A DNA stretch of 64,000 nt from Pollenia angustigena. Taxonomy: Eukaryota; Arthropoda; Insecta; Diptera; Polleniidae. The stretch lies in the NCBI GenBank assembly GCA_930367215.1, contig OV884058.1, forward strand, positions 216,236,208-216,300,207, in the 5' to 3' direction. A program made the position numbers and the translations under genes. Positions within the stretch are counted from its first letter, which is position 1. Each line of letters opens with the position of its first letter. Below the pieces are notes generated by a model. That model was given only the letters and a program-made list of their open reading frames with translations, searched no databases and was not told the origin of the DNA. Below, piece after piece: positions 32,301 to 41,569 of the stretch.

Positions 32301-35300
32301 AATGTGTCAATAACGACCTGTTTTAAACAGTTTTTGTTTAACTTTTACTCACCTCAGGACACCAAAATTCACGTTTAATTTTACGAAATAAAACCAAAGG
32401 TTTTTTAGATTCTTCATTGATTTCGGCAGCATATAAAGCCAGCAGAAAGGTGCGCCCCAAAAGAAAAATCAATGAATACCAAAAATATAAAGTATGAGTG
32501 AAAGATGGCTTCTTTCTAAATTCAAAACAAAAAATTGTAAATTACAAAAGTTTATAAAAATAAATAACTTTTTATACAAATATTTAGTTTTTTAATATAC
32601 TTACTGTAAACTTTTCAAAATTTTATTGCAAATAAAATACAGATTATTTGACAGACACAGGAAAGTTATGGCTGCTGTGTTATCATCAACCGTTTCGCTC
32701 AACCTACACAACATGCGATAGTTTTGACGCCTCTCCATCCAAAAGGATGCTGTGGTGGGCTGAAAATAGTTTTTTAAACTTCGGCTGTAAAAAACAGAAA
32801 CGGAAAAGGGCAAATAAAAAATAACCTTTTTTATAAACGATGCCATATAAACATTAAGCTGGCGAAACTTGGACGATAAAGCCACACAGATACACATCAG
32901 GAAAATGTCGTTAAAATTCCAGGAAAATGTTAAAAATAAATTTATAACTTTTCCAAATACCCCAGCCAATGTGTGGTAATCGAAAAAGAAGAAGAACTGA
33001 GAGAAATTTGTAAATAAGAAACTGTCTATGGGATGATGTTTGAATTTGGGACAACGATTTACATAGTAGATTATATTCAGCATACTAAGTATATGTTCTC
33101 CTGGAGGGTAAATAAAAATATAAATATGATTGTATTATGAAAACAATAATAAATAAGCAGATTTCTTCAATTTATTATTATATAATTTTATATACCGTCA
33201 CCTAAAATGCAAAAGGGCTTAACAACAAAAAAATTCGATATTGAGTTTTAGATTTATATTTGTTCGTTTTATTAAACTACAAGTTAAAAAAAAAAATTTA
33301 GACCCCTGCGATCAAAAATTGCGACTTTATTAAAGAAATTCCAACCTTGTTGTAATTGACTTTGTAAAGTTTCTTGCTTCTCCTGTAAAAATATAAGAAG
33401 TGCTGTTACGCCCTTTTGCATTAAAGGTGACGATATGTATAATCCCTAAGAATCAACTTACTTATTTGTTAAGCCCAAATGTAGGCAATACTTATAATTT
33501 ATTTTTGGTTTTGTATTAAGCTAAGCAAAGTGTAAAATTTGTACATGAATTATAAAAGCTTTAGAAGCTTTTTAATGAAGTACATGGTCCATTCGAACAC
33601 TCCAATTGTTTTTCTATTTCTACCGATTCATCTGAGGGGACTGTAGGCTTTATAAAGGGTCACTGTTGGACGGGACTGTGACAATTGTGGAGTACCAGGG
33701 GAAAAAGAGACGGTGGAGCACATACTCTGCTACTGTCCGGCACTCATACGCTCTAGAGCGAACTTTCTAGGATATCATTACTTCCAAGGTCTTGGCGAAA
33801 TCTCTGGAATTGGACTATTGAGACTCCAAGCATTCGCCAAGAGGGTATGGAGTAATCAGGGTATCATCACATCGAACTTACCGTTTTAAGTAGAGGTTAT
33901 CGTATAATGTGATAACGCTAGCGACCAATACTTTCTATGCGTAGTCTTTATGACCGGCCACCTAACCTAATAAATCTGCCCGTATGGCGTCAGTTGTGGC
34001 TTGAACACTGCTTTGAAGCTGCTGGTTTGTCGCCATAAGCAATGACTTAACATAGCCCCATAGTAAGTTTTCCAAAGGTGTTAAATCGCACGAACGAGTG
34101 GGCCAGTGAGGAGGACCACTTATGGAAATAAAGTTGTCACCAAGCTGATTTTGGAATAAATCGATTCTAAGCGCTCTGTATGGCAAATTGGAACCAAATA
34201 TTTAAATATATCGTTGCAAATAAAACTACAGTACTGTAATAACACGTGTTGCTAATTCCAATTCGCTTTACAGCTTAATTTGTATAAAATCTTCAGCTTT
34301 TCCAAAGTTTACTTAAGCAGCCAGTAAACTGCGCATAGAAACTAACTTATCCCCTTATTTCAGTGCATGTATCAATGAATATTGGGAATGTGGCACACAT
34401 TACACGGTGAGACAGTCCAAAAAACCTGGGACCGGATATCATTTTTCTTGTAGGGCTTGTCGGATTTACGGGTAAAAAACCGGTTTTTGTGCCTTTGCGC
34501 ACTTATAAGCCTGTAATTTTGTTGATAATGATCCGATTTTCAATTTCTTACTAGATTTGGAAAGAAGAAACTGAGATCTTTCGAACAATGTATAATTTAT
34601 TTAAGAAAACTGGAAAAATTTGGATGTTATTGTCGAGCAAACACAAATTTTGTAGATTTTTCAAAAAAATTTCAAATTTAGTGACGTTTTTATACATTAT
34701 TTTCTTAAGAAACTATAATACTATTGAGTTTATTCAAAAAGTACGTTTATTAACGATTACAACGCATATTTGGGTTTAAAAATAGATAAGTAATTGACTG
34801 AGTTATTTAACTTTTCATGAAAATAAACTTTTAAACATTTTATAAAAATTTTATTAATCAATTAATCAATGTTATCCTAAACACAATTTGTAATGAGAGT
34901 TTAAGTCATTCAAAAATATTGTTTTTTTTTCGAGAGCTTTACTCATGTAAAATTATTGTTTTCTTTTAATATGACGTTTTGGTAATGTCTTCTTTTTCAC
35001 TTTGAATCTGTGGATTTAAAAAAACGTTTGCAATTTAATAAAAATCGTGTGCAATTTAAATTAAAATTATGACAAAGATGACAAAAAGCATCGCCGTTTA
35101 CATCTAATTTTTTACAAATTGTTTCATGTATTCCAGTTTAAGATGCAGTGGTGCCATAATAACGTCCTTAACTTTAACTAATTGGTAATTTAAAATGTTT
35201 TTGCTGCCTTTTCTATGTGACTCGCGAGATGGCCATAGTTTGCGATCATAACGATTCGGCGCACGACATATTACATTACAAATCTTAAATTAATAAAAAA

Positions 35301-38300
35301 TAAAGTCATAAATTTTTATAAGAAAATTTACTTTTAAATGAACCATCAATAAAAAGTCGCCATTCATCTGCATTATAATTGTGATTTAATGCCGAAAATA
35401 GTTTCGGTACATCAACGCAATACACGAGATCACTGTCATTGGAAATAGTCTTAAATCTTTCTTCAAGTAACCAAGTCCGGTAACTTGTTCTACTAGATGT
35501 TATAACGAAATCCTTTTCCACAAAATTCTACTGCTTTAATCGCGACCAAAGGACTTCAGATTGCCGCTTTGACAAGTGTAATTCGCGAACAAGATCGTAG
35601 AAATCAACATTTGACAAAATATGCCGCTCCGTTGTTGTAGACCTGGATGGAAGGAACTTTCTTTGTTCAAAATCTTTTTCTGTTATATCGACAGATTTGC
35701 TCGTTGTCGGTAGATCATTACTTACAGGTATCGGTTTTGTAACAGTTACAACATAATGTTTTTGCGTGTTTTAAAACTGTTTTGTTTTTAAAATCACGCC
35801 GGTGACTGATATCAGTAAATAAGCCAAAAATTTGTTACAATTGTCACACATTTTGTATACAATTTTAATTTAAATTGCACACGATTTTTATTAAATTGCA
35901 AACGTTTTTTTTTTTAATACACAGATTCAAAAAGTGAAAAAGAAGACATTAACAAAACGTCATATTAAAAAAAAAACAATAATTTTACATGAGTAAAGCT
36001 CTCATTACTAATATTTTTTGTAAATCTAAGTTGTGTTTAGGCTAACAGTGATTTGTAATTTTAAAGAAAGTGCGTAAAAAGAACACGAAAAAAAAACAAT
36101 AAGGGTCTTCATGATGTTGCTTAAAATTACCATTTGTGCAAATGGGTAAACTTGCGAGACTCGTTTCATGAAGATCCTTTTTAAGTTTTGTGTAATTTTA
36201 AACAATTAATGTCATTTCAAACAGAAACGTCAATAAAAAATATATTAAAAAAAAATAATCAAAAATATAATAAAAAACTTGGAATTTGTAAATTATAAAT
36301 GAAATTTGTTTTTAAACATGCATAAAGAAAGCCAAAAGACTAATATGCTTATATTATTACAAGAATTTATTGTTTGTGATTTATTTACACTTGAAGTTTT
36401 CATTGAAAACGGCGGTAAGCATTAAAAAAATTTGTCTGTATAAATGCACAATTGAACTGCGTAAGTTTACGAGTCAAAATTGTTGAGCAAATTTAAGCAG
36501 TTTGTGTAAATGAATTCTCATACAATTTTTGACAGTTCATTTACGAGGGCGTAAGAATGCACAGTTTGCACAGCTTACGAGACTTATAAACGATATCATG
36601 AGGACCCTTAATATTTTTGAATGACTTAAACTCTCATTACAAATTGTGTTTAGGATAACATTGATTAATTGATTAATAAAATTTTTATAAAATGTTTAAA
36701 AGTTTATTTTCATGAAAAGTTAAATAACTCAGTCAATTACTTATCTATTTTTAAACCCAAATATGCGTTGTAATCGTTAATAAACGTACTTTTTGAATAA
36801 ACTCAATAGTATTATAGTTTCTTAAGAAAATAATGTATAAAAACGTCACTAAATTTGAAATTTGTGTTTGCTCGACAATAACATCCAAATTTCTCCAGTT
36901 TTCTTAAATAAATTATACATTGTTCGAAAGATCTCAGTTTCTTCTTTCCAAATCTAGTAAGAAATTGAAAATCGGATCATTATCAACAAAATTACAGGCT
37001 TATAAGTGCGCAAAGGCACAAAAACCGGTTTTTTACCCGTAAATCCGGATTTTGGAGGTGTCCGGTATATTTCACTATTGAAATCTTGTTTTAGTTGACA
37101 AGCCCTACAAGAAAAATAATATCCGGTCCCAGGTTTTTCTATTTCATTCAATTTTGTAACACTGTGTTATTTATGAAATATAAAGTTTTTGTATTCCCGA
37201 AGATAACTTTGAACCAAATGTTGTTGATGTTTAACTGATTAATATTTGAGAACAAAGATTCAGTCTGCATAGCATATACCGAAAGAGCGTGTAAACCGCA
37301 CCAAACAGTTAATTTTAATGGATGTAATGGTGATTTGTAAACGGCTGGAGTATTGTCTTCGCTTCATATACGTTGTTCACGCGTTAAACTATTCATGATG
37401 CCTTGCCAAATCTTATTCAAACAGAAATGTCAACACAATTTGACATTCTCAGCTGTCAAACCATAGTTATCCATACCGATATAATGAACCGTTCATGAAA
37501 AAACTTTGCTTCATGATTTCGAGCATAAATACAAGAAATCGCCTAACTATTCACAATTACAAAGCGCGGTAAATTTCGATTGCCATTTAAATTGACTTGG
37601 TAGCCCTAATTCTAATACACTTTAAAATTTAATTAAAAATTTTAACTAAAGGCCCTTCTGAATTTTGTTCTTTTGTCCAAACAACATTCATGTTGTATAT
37701 TTCGGTCCCGTCTTAGATTAAGTTTTTACTCTAATGAATTGTTATCTCTCTACTCCATAGAAATTTTATCTTTTTTTTTTTTTTTTGTTTTTCCTTTTTT
37801 CAATTACTTACCCAAAGAGCACATTGTTGCCACCAAAGTAATCATTTTGATTCTATGTGCCAATTCAGATCTCTCCATTAGAGTGCGCTGTTGTGGCAAA
37901 TCATGTTCAACTTGTTGCCACTGTTGCATTAAGGCCGGCCACTTGCGTGTCAAATGAAAAAATGTTAAGGCGATGAAAAAAATCGATGAATAAAAAATTA
38001 AACCCTCTAGGAAAAGCAGATATGAATAATAAAACAAATCAAAAAATTCATCAAGAAAATAGAAGAACAAGGAAAAGAAAAGACAATACAAATAATATAA
38101 TAATACAATAAGACAAACACATGCAGATAGTCGCACAGAAAGTGCCTTAAAATTTACCCACTGAATCAAAGTTAAAGACACCTCGAAAGGCATAAGCAAT
38201 TGTTATGGACATGCAAAAGCCAAAACAAACAATGACCACTGCGGAATACCAAGTGCGTATGAAACGCCAGGAAAATTGTAAATCATACGAAGAACTGGAG

Positions 38301-38543
38301 GTAATACCCGCCAAAGGCATGATGGCAAATATTTGAGCAAAACACAAAACTTTGGTTTTTTTCCGATCAATTAATTGAGATTAAAGATGAAAAGCAAATC
38401 AATGTAGATAAATTAAAAGATAAGTATTATTATTTTATTTTTAATTAATTCTGAAGTATAAAAACCTGGTCTTATGGCTTCTTGAAAGGAACCGGTGTAT
38501 GTAAAATCCTTTTTAGTGCCTTTGCTTAAAAATCTTTGTTTTA
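29218..38543 (-). CDS. Sugar/trehalose-type gustatory receptor, partial, seven exons
   Basis: A seven-transmembrane chemoreceptor of the sugar gustatory receptor clade (Gr5a, Gr61a, Gr64 relatives; trehalose-receptor family), a cation channel subunit of taste neurons. Exons in transcript order: 38543-38466, 38349-38158, 38006-37812, 33100-32826, 32759-32605, 32515-32353, 29307-29218. All joins are GT-AG and keep phase. Family hallmarks read across junctions: YTGSFQEAIRPV/LCFAQIFAIMPL, HLTRKWPALMQQW, CSLGEH (37812 to 33100), FWMERRQNYRMLC, NNLYFIC, GRTFLLALYAAEINEESKKP, ALTGFKLFHLTRNMVLT. No stop or frameshift interrupts any exon, so the gene may be functional. The N-terminal exon(s) above 38543 and the last short exon are not found. 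The introns of 4711 bp and 3045 bp hold transposons; the others are small (45-151 bp, 116 bp, 89 bp class). Confidence 0.9.
29555..30290. repeat. Inverted plus tandem repeat block in receptor intron
   Basis: 29560-29650 and about 29725-29810 are inverse copies (AGAACATTTTAACTCTC against TTAAAATGTTCT; GGTCTTNGAAGACCCCTAG). The block 29735-29990 is then repeated directly at about 30030-30285 (GATGCANAAAATATTCGTA, ATTACCC..AAATGAGTGTTA, AGAAGTACATTTAGT, TACCAAACGCCTTTTCAA). Period about 290 bp. Non-coding. Confidence 0.75.
30448..30515. repeat. Cluster of TATCGATA-type motifs
   Basis: Four ATCGATA words lie within about 65 bp (ACTATCGATATTTTC, ACTATCGATATTTATCGATAG, CTCTATCGATACTAG). In Drosophila TATCGATA is the DREF site, but the similar clusters at the ends of the hAT element at 42106-42812 make an element-end origin more likely. 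Confidence 0.4.
31290..31830. mobile_element. MITE with GGGCGATTCTATTCT ends, TAAT flanks
   Basis: The left end GGGCGATTCTATTCTAGAC pairs with the right end AGAATAGAATCGCCC. TAAT occurs at 31286-31289 and 31831-31834. 541 bp within a receptor intron. The word GTTGCACCCGTCA occurs at about 31643 and again at about 31804. Confidence 0.75.
32353..32515 (-). CDS. Receptor exon (LLGRTFLLALYAAEI)
   Basis: 163 nt. Acceptor GTTTTGAATTTAG, donor GAG/GTGAGTAA. It encodes HTLYFWYSLIFLLGRT and AAEINEESKKPLVLFRKI, then FWCPE; a clear family signature. Confidence 0.92.
32605..32759 (-). CDS. Receptor exon (FWMERRQNYRMLC..NNLYFIC)
   Basis: 155 nt. The acceptor ACTATTTTCAG at 32760 is chosen over ACAG at about 32780 because only the former keeps phase 0 after the previous exon. 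Donor CA/GTAAGTAT is strong. The intron before it is 66 bp. Confidence 0.9.
32826..33100 (-). CDS. Receptor exon (EHILSMLN..FSWNFNDIFLM)
   Basis: 275 nt, 91 codons. Acceptor TTTATTTACCCTCCAG, donor AAG/GTTATT. It carries two hydrophobic segments and the WNFNDIFLMCICVALSSKF region conserved in the family. It ends in phase 0. Confidence 0.92.
33195..33435. mobile_element. Inverted-repeat element (CGTCACC..ATGCAAAAGGGC)
   Basis: CCGTCACCTAAAATGCAAAA, then GGGC, at the left is mirrored by GCCCTTTTGCATTAAAGGTGACG at the right, in blocks. The element sits in the 4.7-kb receptor intron. Confidence 0.65.
33640..33970 (+). pseudogene. LINE C-terminal zinc knuckle and 3' end
   Basis: The plus strand reads CDNCGVPGEKETVEHIL then CYCPALIRSRANFLGYHY, and ends in a stop near 33888. 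C-x2-C with VEHILCxCPAL is the C-terminal CCHC-like motif of many insect LINE ORF2 proteins. The tail ends near CCGGCCACCTAACCTAA. Only the 3' portion is present. Confidence 0.75.
33962..34186 (-). pseudogene. Mariner-like transposase C-terminal fragment
   Basis: The frame has FISISGPPHWPTRSCDLTPL then ENLLWGYVKSLL. The W-P-x-R-S-C-D-L-T-P-L-(D/E) string is the region of the last catalytic acidic residue in mariner-related transposases, with LWGYVK following. Only about 70 residues remain. Confidence 0.8.
35060..35760 (-). pseudogene. Remnant of the same transposase-like family as 2616-4013
   Basis: Read right to left: FYDLVRELHLSKRQSEVLW (about 35600) parallels the other copy's MVRRLKLSQRQSILLTKEL. 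Then LVYCVDVPKL and YNADEWRLFIDGSFKSKF (about 35430-35320) parallel IVYCTDIRGL and YNPGDWRLFIDSS. After a deletion, MAPLHLKLEYMKQFVK (about 35160-35115) parallels LLPPPHIKLGIVKNFIK. The C-terminal GERFHQ region is lost. Confidence 0.7.
36101..36610. mobile_element. 510-bp MITE, AAT duplication confirmed by empty-site comparison
   Basis: The ends are AAGGGTCTTCATGATG and CATGAGGACCCTT. AAT precedes (36098-36100) and follows (36611-36613). The opposite TIR arm of the host element (about 34910-34925) gives the uninterrupted sequence CAATATTTTTGAATG, exactly what remains when the MITE and one AAT are removed. A third copy of the end motif, inverted, at about 36165-36180 makes a local hairpin with the left end. 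Confidence 0.85.
37167..37811. other. Receptor intron, nothing recognised
   Basis: Between the TTA-flanked element and the exon ending at 37812 I see no gene or bounded repeat. A T-tract occurs at about 37770. Confidence 0.5.
37812..38006 (-). CDS. Receptor exon (second transmembrane segment, RKWPALMQQW)
   Basis: 195 nt. Acceptor TTTTCCTAG, donor TTGG/GTAAGTAA (strong). It encodes IFYSSIFFIALTFFHL and HLTRKWPALMQQW, then ends in CSL plus one base; the Gly codon is completed in the exon 4.7 kb away. Confidence 0.92.
38158..38349 (-). CDS. Receptor exon (first transmembrane segment)
   Basis: 192 nt, 63 full codons. The acceptor is AACCAAAG, a poor polypyrimidine tract, but the phase and family match are exact. 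It contains AQIFAIMPLAG and the hydrophobic segment YSAVVIVCFGFCMSITI. The donor is G/GTAAATT. Confidence 0.88.
38466..38543 (-). CDS. Receptor exon (GSFQEAIRP)
   Basis: 78 nt. Acceptor CTTCTCCTCCTCAG, donor CCAG/GTTTTTA (a weak donor). It begins in phase 2 and ends with one base that, with TT of the next exon, makes the Val of RPVLCFAQ. Confidence 0.85.
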
Positions 38544-38689
38544 CTGAGGAGGAGAAGGGGAAAGCAAAAAAAAAATGTTATGTTTATGAATGGCACTTTT
38601 TCCTTAAAAGGACATTTTTGTATAAAGTAATTTTTCATAAAAAAAAGTATTTCGATAAGTACCATTTTACAAAAAATGTCCGATCTTAA

Positions 38690-39190
38690 AAGTATTTATT
38701 AAAAAAATTGAACTTTTTTAATAAGATTTTTATATTTATTTTAAAAATAATTTTTGCATGCATCCTTTTTTAAATTTCTTTAAAGATTTTTTCAAACAGT
38801 TCTTTTTCCTTTCACATTTTTCCAAATTAGTAGCTTAAGCTGAACCTTTCTGAAAAAGTGCTATTTAGAATTATAAACATTTTAGAAAACAGTGATGAAA
38901 GTATTACTTTAAAAAAGTATTATTTAAAAAAAAATAAATAAATATTATTAAAACAAAATATGTACGTACAGTAACCCGGGATACCAGGAATGATAGAACT
39001 ACTCCATCGAGGGACTTGATTGAGTACTCTATACAAGAGAACCTTCGATCAATTGAGTACATATTAAAAAAGATATACTTGTTTTTTATATCTTGTTTCA
39101 AAATTAACTTTTTACAAAAAGTAACTCTTATCAAAATGGTACCTTTTTACCAAAAGTACGTTTTTACAAAATAAACCTTTTTATCAGAGT
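38690..39190. other. AT-rich stretch with AAAAAGTAC words
   Basis: Gene-free. ACCTTTTTACCAAAAGTACG and similar words link it to the minisatellite at 53040-53290. The missing first receptor exon could lie here or beyond, but none is convincing. Confidence 0.4.
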
Positions 39191-39199
39191 TCAAAAATA

Positions 39200-39477
39200 A
39201 ACATATAATATACTTTAGTGTTATGTATGATAGAAATTTATGAAAAAATAAACACTAATAGTGTTTGTGTACAAAATACCTTAAGAAACCCGTTTCTCTA
39301 TTTATGATCTTCGTACCCAATAAACTCAACATAAAGATGTGAACATTTTATTACGTTCAGTTTTTCGTAAAAAACCAAAAACTTCGTTGTGTTCGGTTCA
39401 GCACACTAATGCTCGTTCGTTTAAGTTGAGCCCTTTCGGCTGGTAAAGACAATATAAAATTTTACAAAAACAAAATA
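39200..39477 (+). repeat. Direct repeat unit A, left part
   Basis: It aligns with about 41790-42055: AATAAACACTAATAGTGTTTG, the CACTAATGCTCGTTCGTTTA stretch against TTTAATGTTCGTCCCTTTTG, and a shared end TTTNACAAAAACAAAATAC. The unit is interrupted at its end by the Penelope-like element. Confidence 0.65.
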
Positions 39478-40506
39478 CATTCTCCTACCATAGCTGATGT
39501 AATACTGGACAGTTTACTCGACGAAGCAATAGCCGAATTAAAAAAGAATAATATAAATTTAAAATACATAGTAAAATATGTAGATGACATATTAGCTATA
39601 GTAAAACGGGACGACAAAGAAGAGATCCTAAATGCTTTCAACGCATACCATCCAAAAATCCAGTTTACCACGGAAATTGAAGAAAATTTTAAAATTGCAT
39701 ATTTGGATACATACATATATCGACACAATAGCTTAATTAAATTTGACTGGTATTCAAAGGAAACATCATCTGGTAGACTGATGAATTTTAATGCAACTCA
39801 ACCAAAATACCAAATAATAAATACGGCAAAAAATTTCATTTTTAGGGTATTATATATTAGCGATGAAGAATTCCATGTTAAAAACATAAGGAAAATTACA
39901 ACAATATTAATAAATAATAGCTTTCCAATTAAACTTATAAACCAACTTATTGAAGAAACACAAAGAAAATTAAAAAACAACACAACTTCAAACAACACTG
40001 AAAATGATGACAAAGTTTTTTACAGTGTAAAGTTTATTCCTGGTTTAACGGACAACAGAAATATTAAAACAACGATAAACACACAAAACATATGTTACGC
40101 CTACAAACCACATACTACACTCAACTCTATTTTTTCCAAAATTAAAATGCCTGTAGAAAAACAACAACAAAACAACGTTGTGTACGAAATAGCATGCAAG
40201 GGAAATGACGAACAAAAATGTGATTTAATTTATATTGGCACAACAAAGAGAAATTTACAAACAAGAATGAGTGAACACAAAAATGACATAGAAAAACATA
40301 AGGAATCAACAGCTTTGTCAAAACATATGATTTGCGAAAAACATAAACCTGACTTTGAGAGAATAAGAATATTAGACGTAGAAACAAAACAGAGAAAACG
40401 TTTCACAATAGAAAGCTTACGTATACAACAAAATATTGACAGAACAATGAATTTAAAGGAAGACACGAATAATATAAGTTTTAGCTACAGAGTTGCAATA
40501 AAATAG
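39478..40506 (+). CDS. Penelope reverse transcriptase (3' part) with GIY-YIG endonuclease
   Basis: The frame is open without interruption for 342 codons. It contains SPTIADVILDSLLDEAIAEL, then the catalytic KYVDDILAIVKR (about 39570-39600), LDTYIYRHNSLIKFDWYSK, and the linker. The GIY-YIG core is LIYIGTTKRNLQTRMSEHK (about 40228-40285), with an ALSKHM region (about 40315) and the C-terminal IESLRIQQN. Intact frame and motifs suggest a fairly recent 5'-truncated insertion. The first Met in frame (39703) is downstream of YVDD, so this piece cannot be expressed as a functional protein by itself. Confidence 0.9.
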   Translation, partial: HSPTIADVILDSLLDEAIAELKKNNINLKYIVKYVDDILAIVKRDDKEEILNAFNAYHPKIQFTTEIEENFKIAYLDTYIYRHNSLIKFDWYSKETSSGRLMNFNATQPKYQIINTAKNFIFRVLYISDEEFHVKNIRKITTILINNSFPIKLINQLIEETQRKLKNNTTSNNTENDDKVFYSVKFIPGLTDNRNIKTTINTQNICYAYKPHTTLNSIFSKIKMPVEKQQQNNVVYEIACKGNDEQKCDLIYIGTTKRNLQTRMSEHKNDIEKHKESTALSKHMICEKHKPDFERIRILDVETKQRKRFTIESLRIQQNIDRTMNLKEDTNNISFSYRVAIK

Positions 40507-40715
40507 AAAAGATAAACTGTGATATTAATTTAAGTTGTGTGTTTAATTTAATTATATGTTAAATGTTTTATGTTTTATGTAAGCTGTGCAACATTAAATT
40601 AAATGTGAAAAACTAACTAGTAATTGTAAGTTTATTTATTTTGTTGTTTTATAATTTTGTAATAATATATGTTTTTTTTACAAAATAATTTAAAAAAATA
40701 TTAAATAGACAACCC

Positions 40716-40745
40716 CTGAAGATGTCAACAAATAATTGACGAAAC
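40716..40745 (+). ncRNA. Hammerhead-ribozyme-like core in the Penelope 3' region
   Basis: CTGAAGA (matching the CUGANGA core) is followed by a stem GTCAA..TTGAC with loop CAAATAA, then GAAAC. This is the two-part conserved core of a hammerhead with stem II between. Penelope-like elements are known to carry such motifs. I did not find the pairing strand with the cleavage site (expected AACGTH-like) nearby, so cleavage is not shown. Confidence 0.45.
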
Positions 40746-40799
40746 GTTGGGAGAAACATGTAAAAAAGGTTTTTTATTTACATTAATACATTAGGCCCA

Positions 40800-40968
40800 A
40801 TTAGCTTAACAAAAACTTATATATAAAATACATAAGTGTTTTAAGCGAAAAAAAAAACAAAACGCCAACAAAAATGTTTTACAAACCCAAAACATGTACA
40901 CAATACAAATACATACACAGGCTTTTCGTGCTGTGGTGGTGCAATTTGCCAAGCAAAACAATACCATC
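40800..40968 (+). repeat. Direct repeat unit A, middle part
   Basis: ACACAATACAAATACATACACAG, in pieces, and GCTTTTCGTGCTGTGGTGGT resemble 42810-42865 (AATACACAATACACACACAA, GCTGTTCGTGTTGCGGTCGT). Bracketed by Penelope on the left and mariner on the right. Confidence 0.6.
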
Positions 40969-41569
40969 GGGTGATTTTTTAGCTATTATCTTTTTGGCAA
41001 CACTGGTTTAAACAGCTGACGCACGTTTCGTGTCTTGTTTCACTGTCAAACATCTTTAGCTTGGTCTATAATTTAACCATGAATCGTCTTACAAAGGAAC
41101 AACGCTTGCAAATTATTGAATTTTATTATCAAAATGCGTGCTCTGTTAAGAAAGTTCATCGCGCGCTTCTTCCATTTTATGGTCAGCTCATTTTTGGCTC
41201 AATGGGTACGTTAATAAGCAGAATTGTCGATTTTGGAGTGAAGATCAGCCAGAAGCATTGCAAGAGCTACCAATGCATCCAGAAAAAGTCACAGTTTGGT
41301 GCGGTTTATGGGCTGGTGGCATAATTAGACCGTACTTCTTCAAAGATGATGCGAATCGTAACGTTACTTTTTTTTGTTGGAAAGAGTAGGCAAAAATTGG
41401 ACTAAGCGGATGGACCATTTGAGGCGCAGTCACGGTCAACATTTGCATGAAATAATCTTCAAACATTAAATTATATGGACCGTACTATCGATTCAAATAA
41501 AGATTTTATGCAGTTTTCTGAATTTTATGTGTTTTTTTTAACTTTCCTATAGCTCTTAAAAAATCACCC
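40969..41569 (+). mobile_element. Internally deleted mariner-like element
   Basis: The termini GGGTGATTTTTTAGCT and AAAAAATCACCC form a short inverted repeat. TACCA occurs just outside both ends. Between them are the start, a middle part and the end of a mariner-type transposase with most of the catalytic domain deleted. Confidence 0.8.
41079..41470 (+). pseudogene. Mariner-like transposase, deleted
   Basis: The N-terminus reads MNRLTKEQRLQIIEFYYQ and NACSVKKVHRALLPFYG (helix-turn-helix). It jumps at about 41205 to the middle region FWSEDQPEALQELP, MHPEKVTVWCGLWAGGII (frameshifted), and then to the C-terminus LRRSHGQHLHEIIF near 41420-41460. The catalytic aspartates and the last acidic residue are gone. 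Confidence 0.82.

Larger units (their letters stand above)
34403..37166 (-). mobile_element. Degraded relative of the 1209-4872 element in a receptor intron, TTA duplication
   Basis: A 2764-bp element with left end CACGGTGAGACAG and right end, read inward, CACAGTGTTACAA. TTA flanks both (34400-34402, 37167-37169). The inverted repeats run about 580 bp or more: AACCTGGGACCGGATAT near each end, then GTGCCTTTGCGCACTTATAA and TGTCGAGCAAACACAAATTT. The right repeat has a 510-bp MITE inserted at 36101. The minus strand between them keeps pieces of the same protein family as 2616-4013. Matching duplication, CAC termini, long TIRs and protein make the two elements one family. Confidence 0.8.
39478..40790 (+). 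mobile_element. Penelope-like retroelement, 5'-truncated
   Basis: A single open frame holds the end of the reverse transcriptase and a GIY-YIG endonuclease, followed by about 280 bp of 3' sequence with a hammerhead-like core. This domain order is specific to Penelope-like elements. The 5' two thirds of the reverse transcriptase are missing. Confidence 0.9.

Noticed and set aside
32760..32795. Alternative acceptor TTTTTTACAG for the receptor exon at 32759
   Set aside because: It has a better pyrimidine tract, but joining it would break phase after the preceding exon; the downstream CAG keeps phase 0 and the family length.
38007..38199. Extension of the receptor exon through the YYLYCLFFSLFFYF-type stretch
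   Set aside because: This is intron sequence; splicing G/GTAAATT to CCTAG/AG removes it and restores the family sequence.
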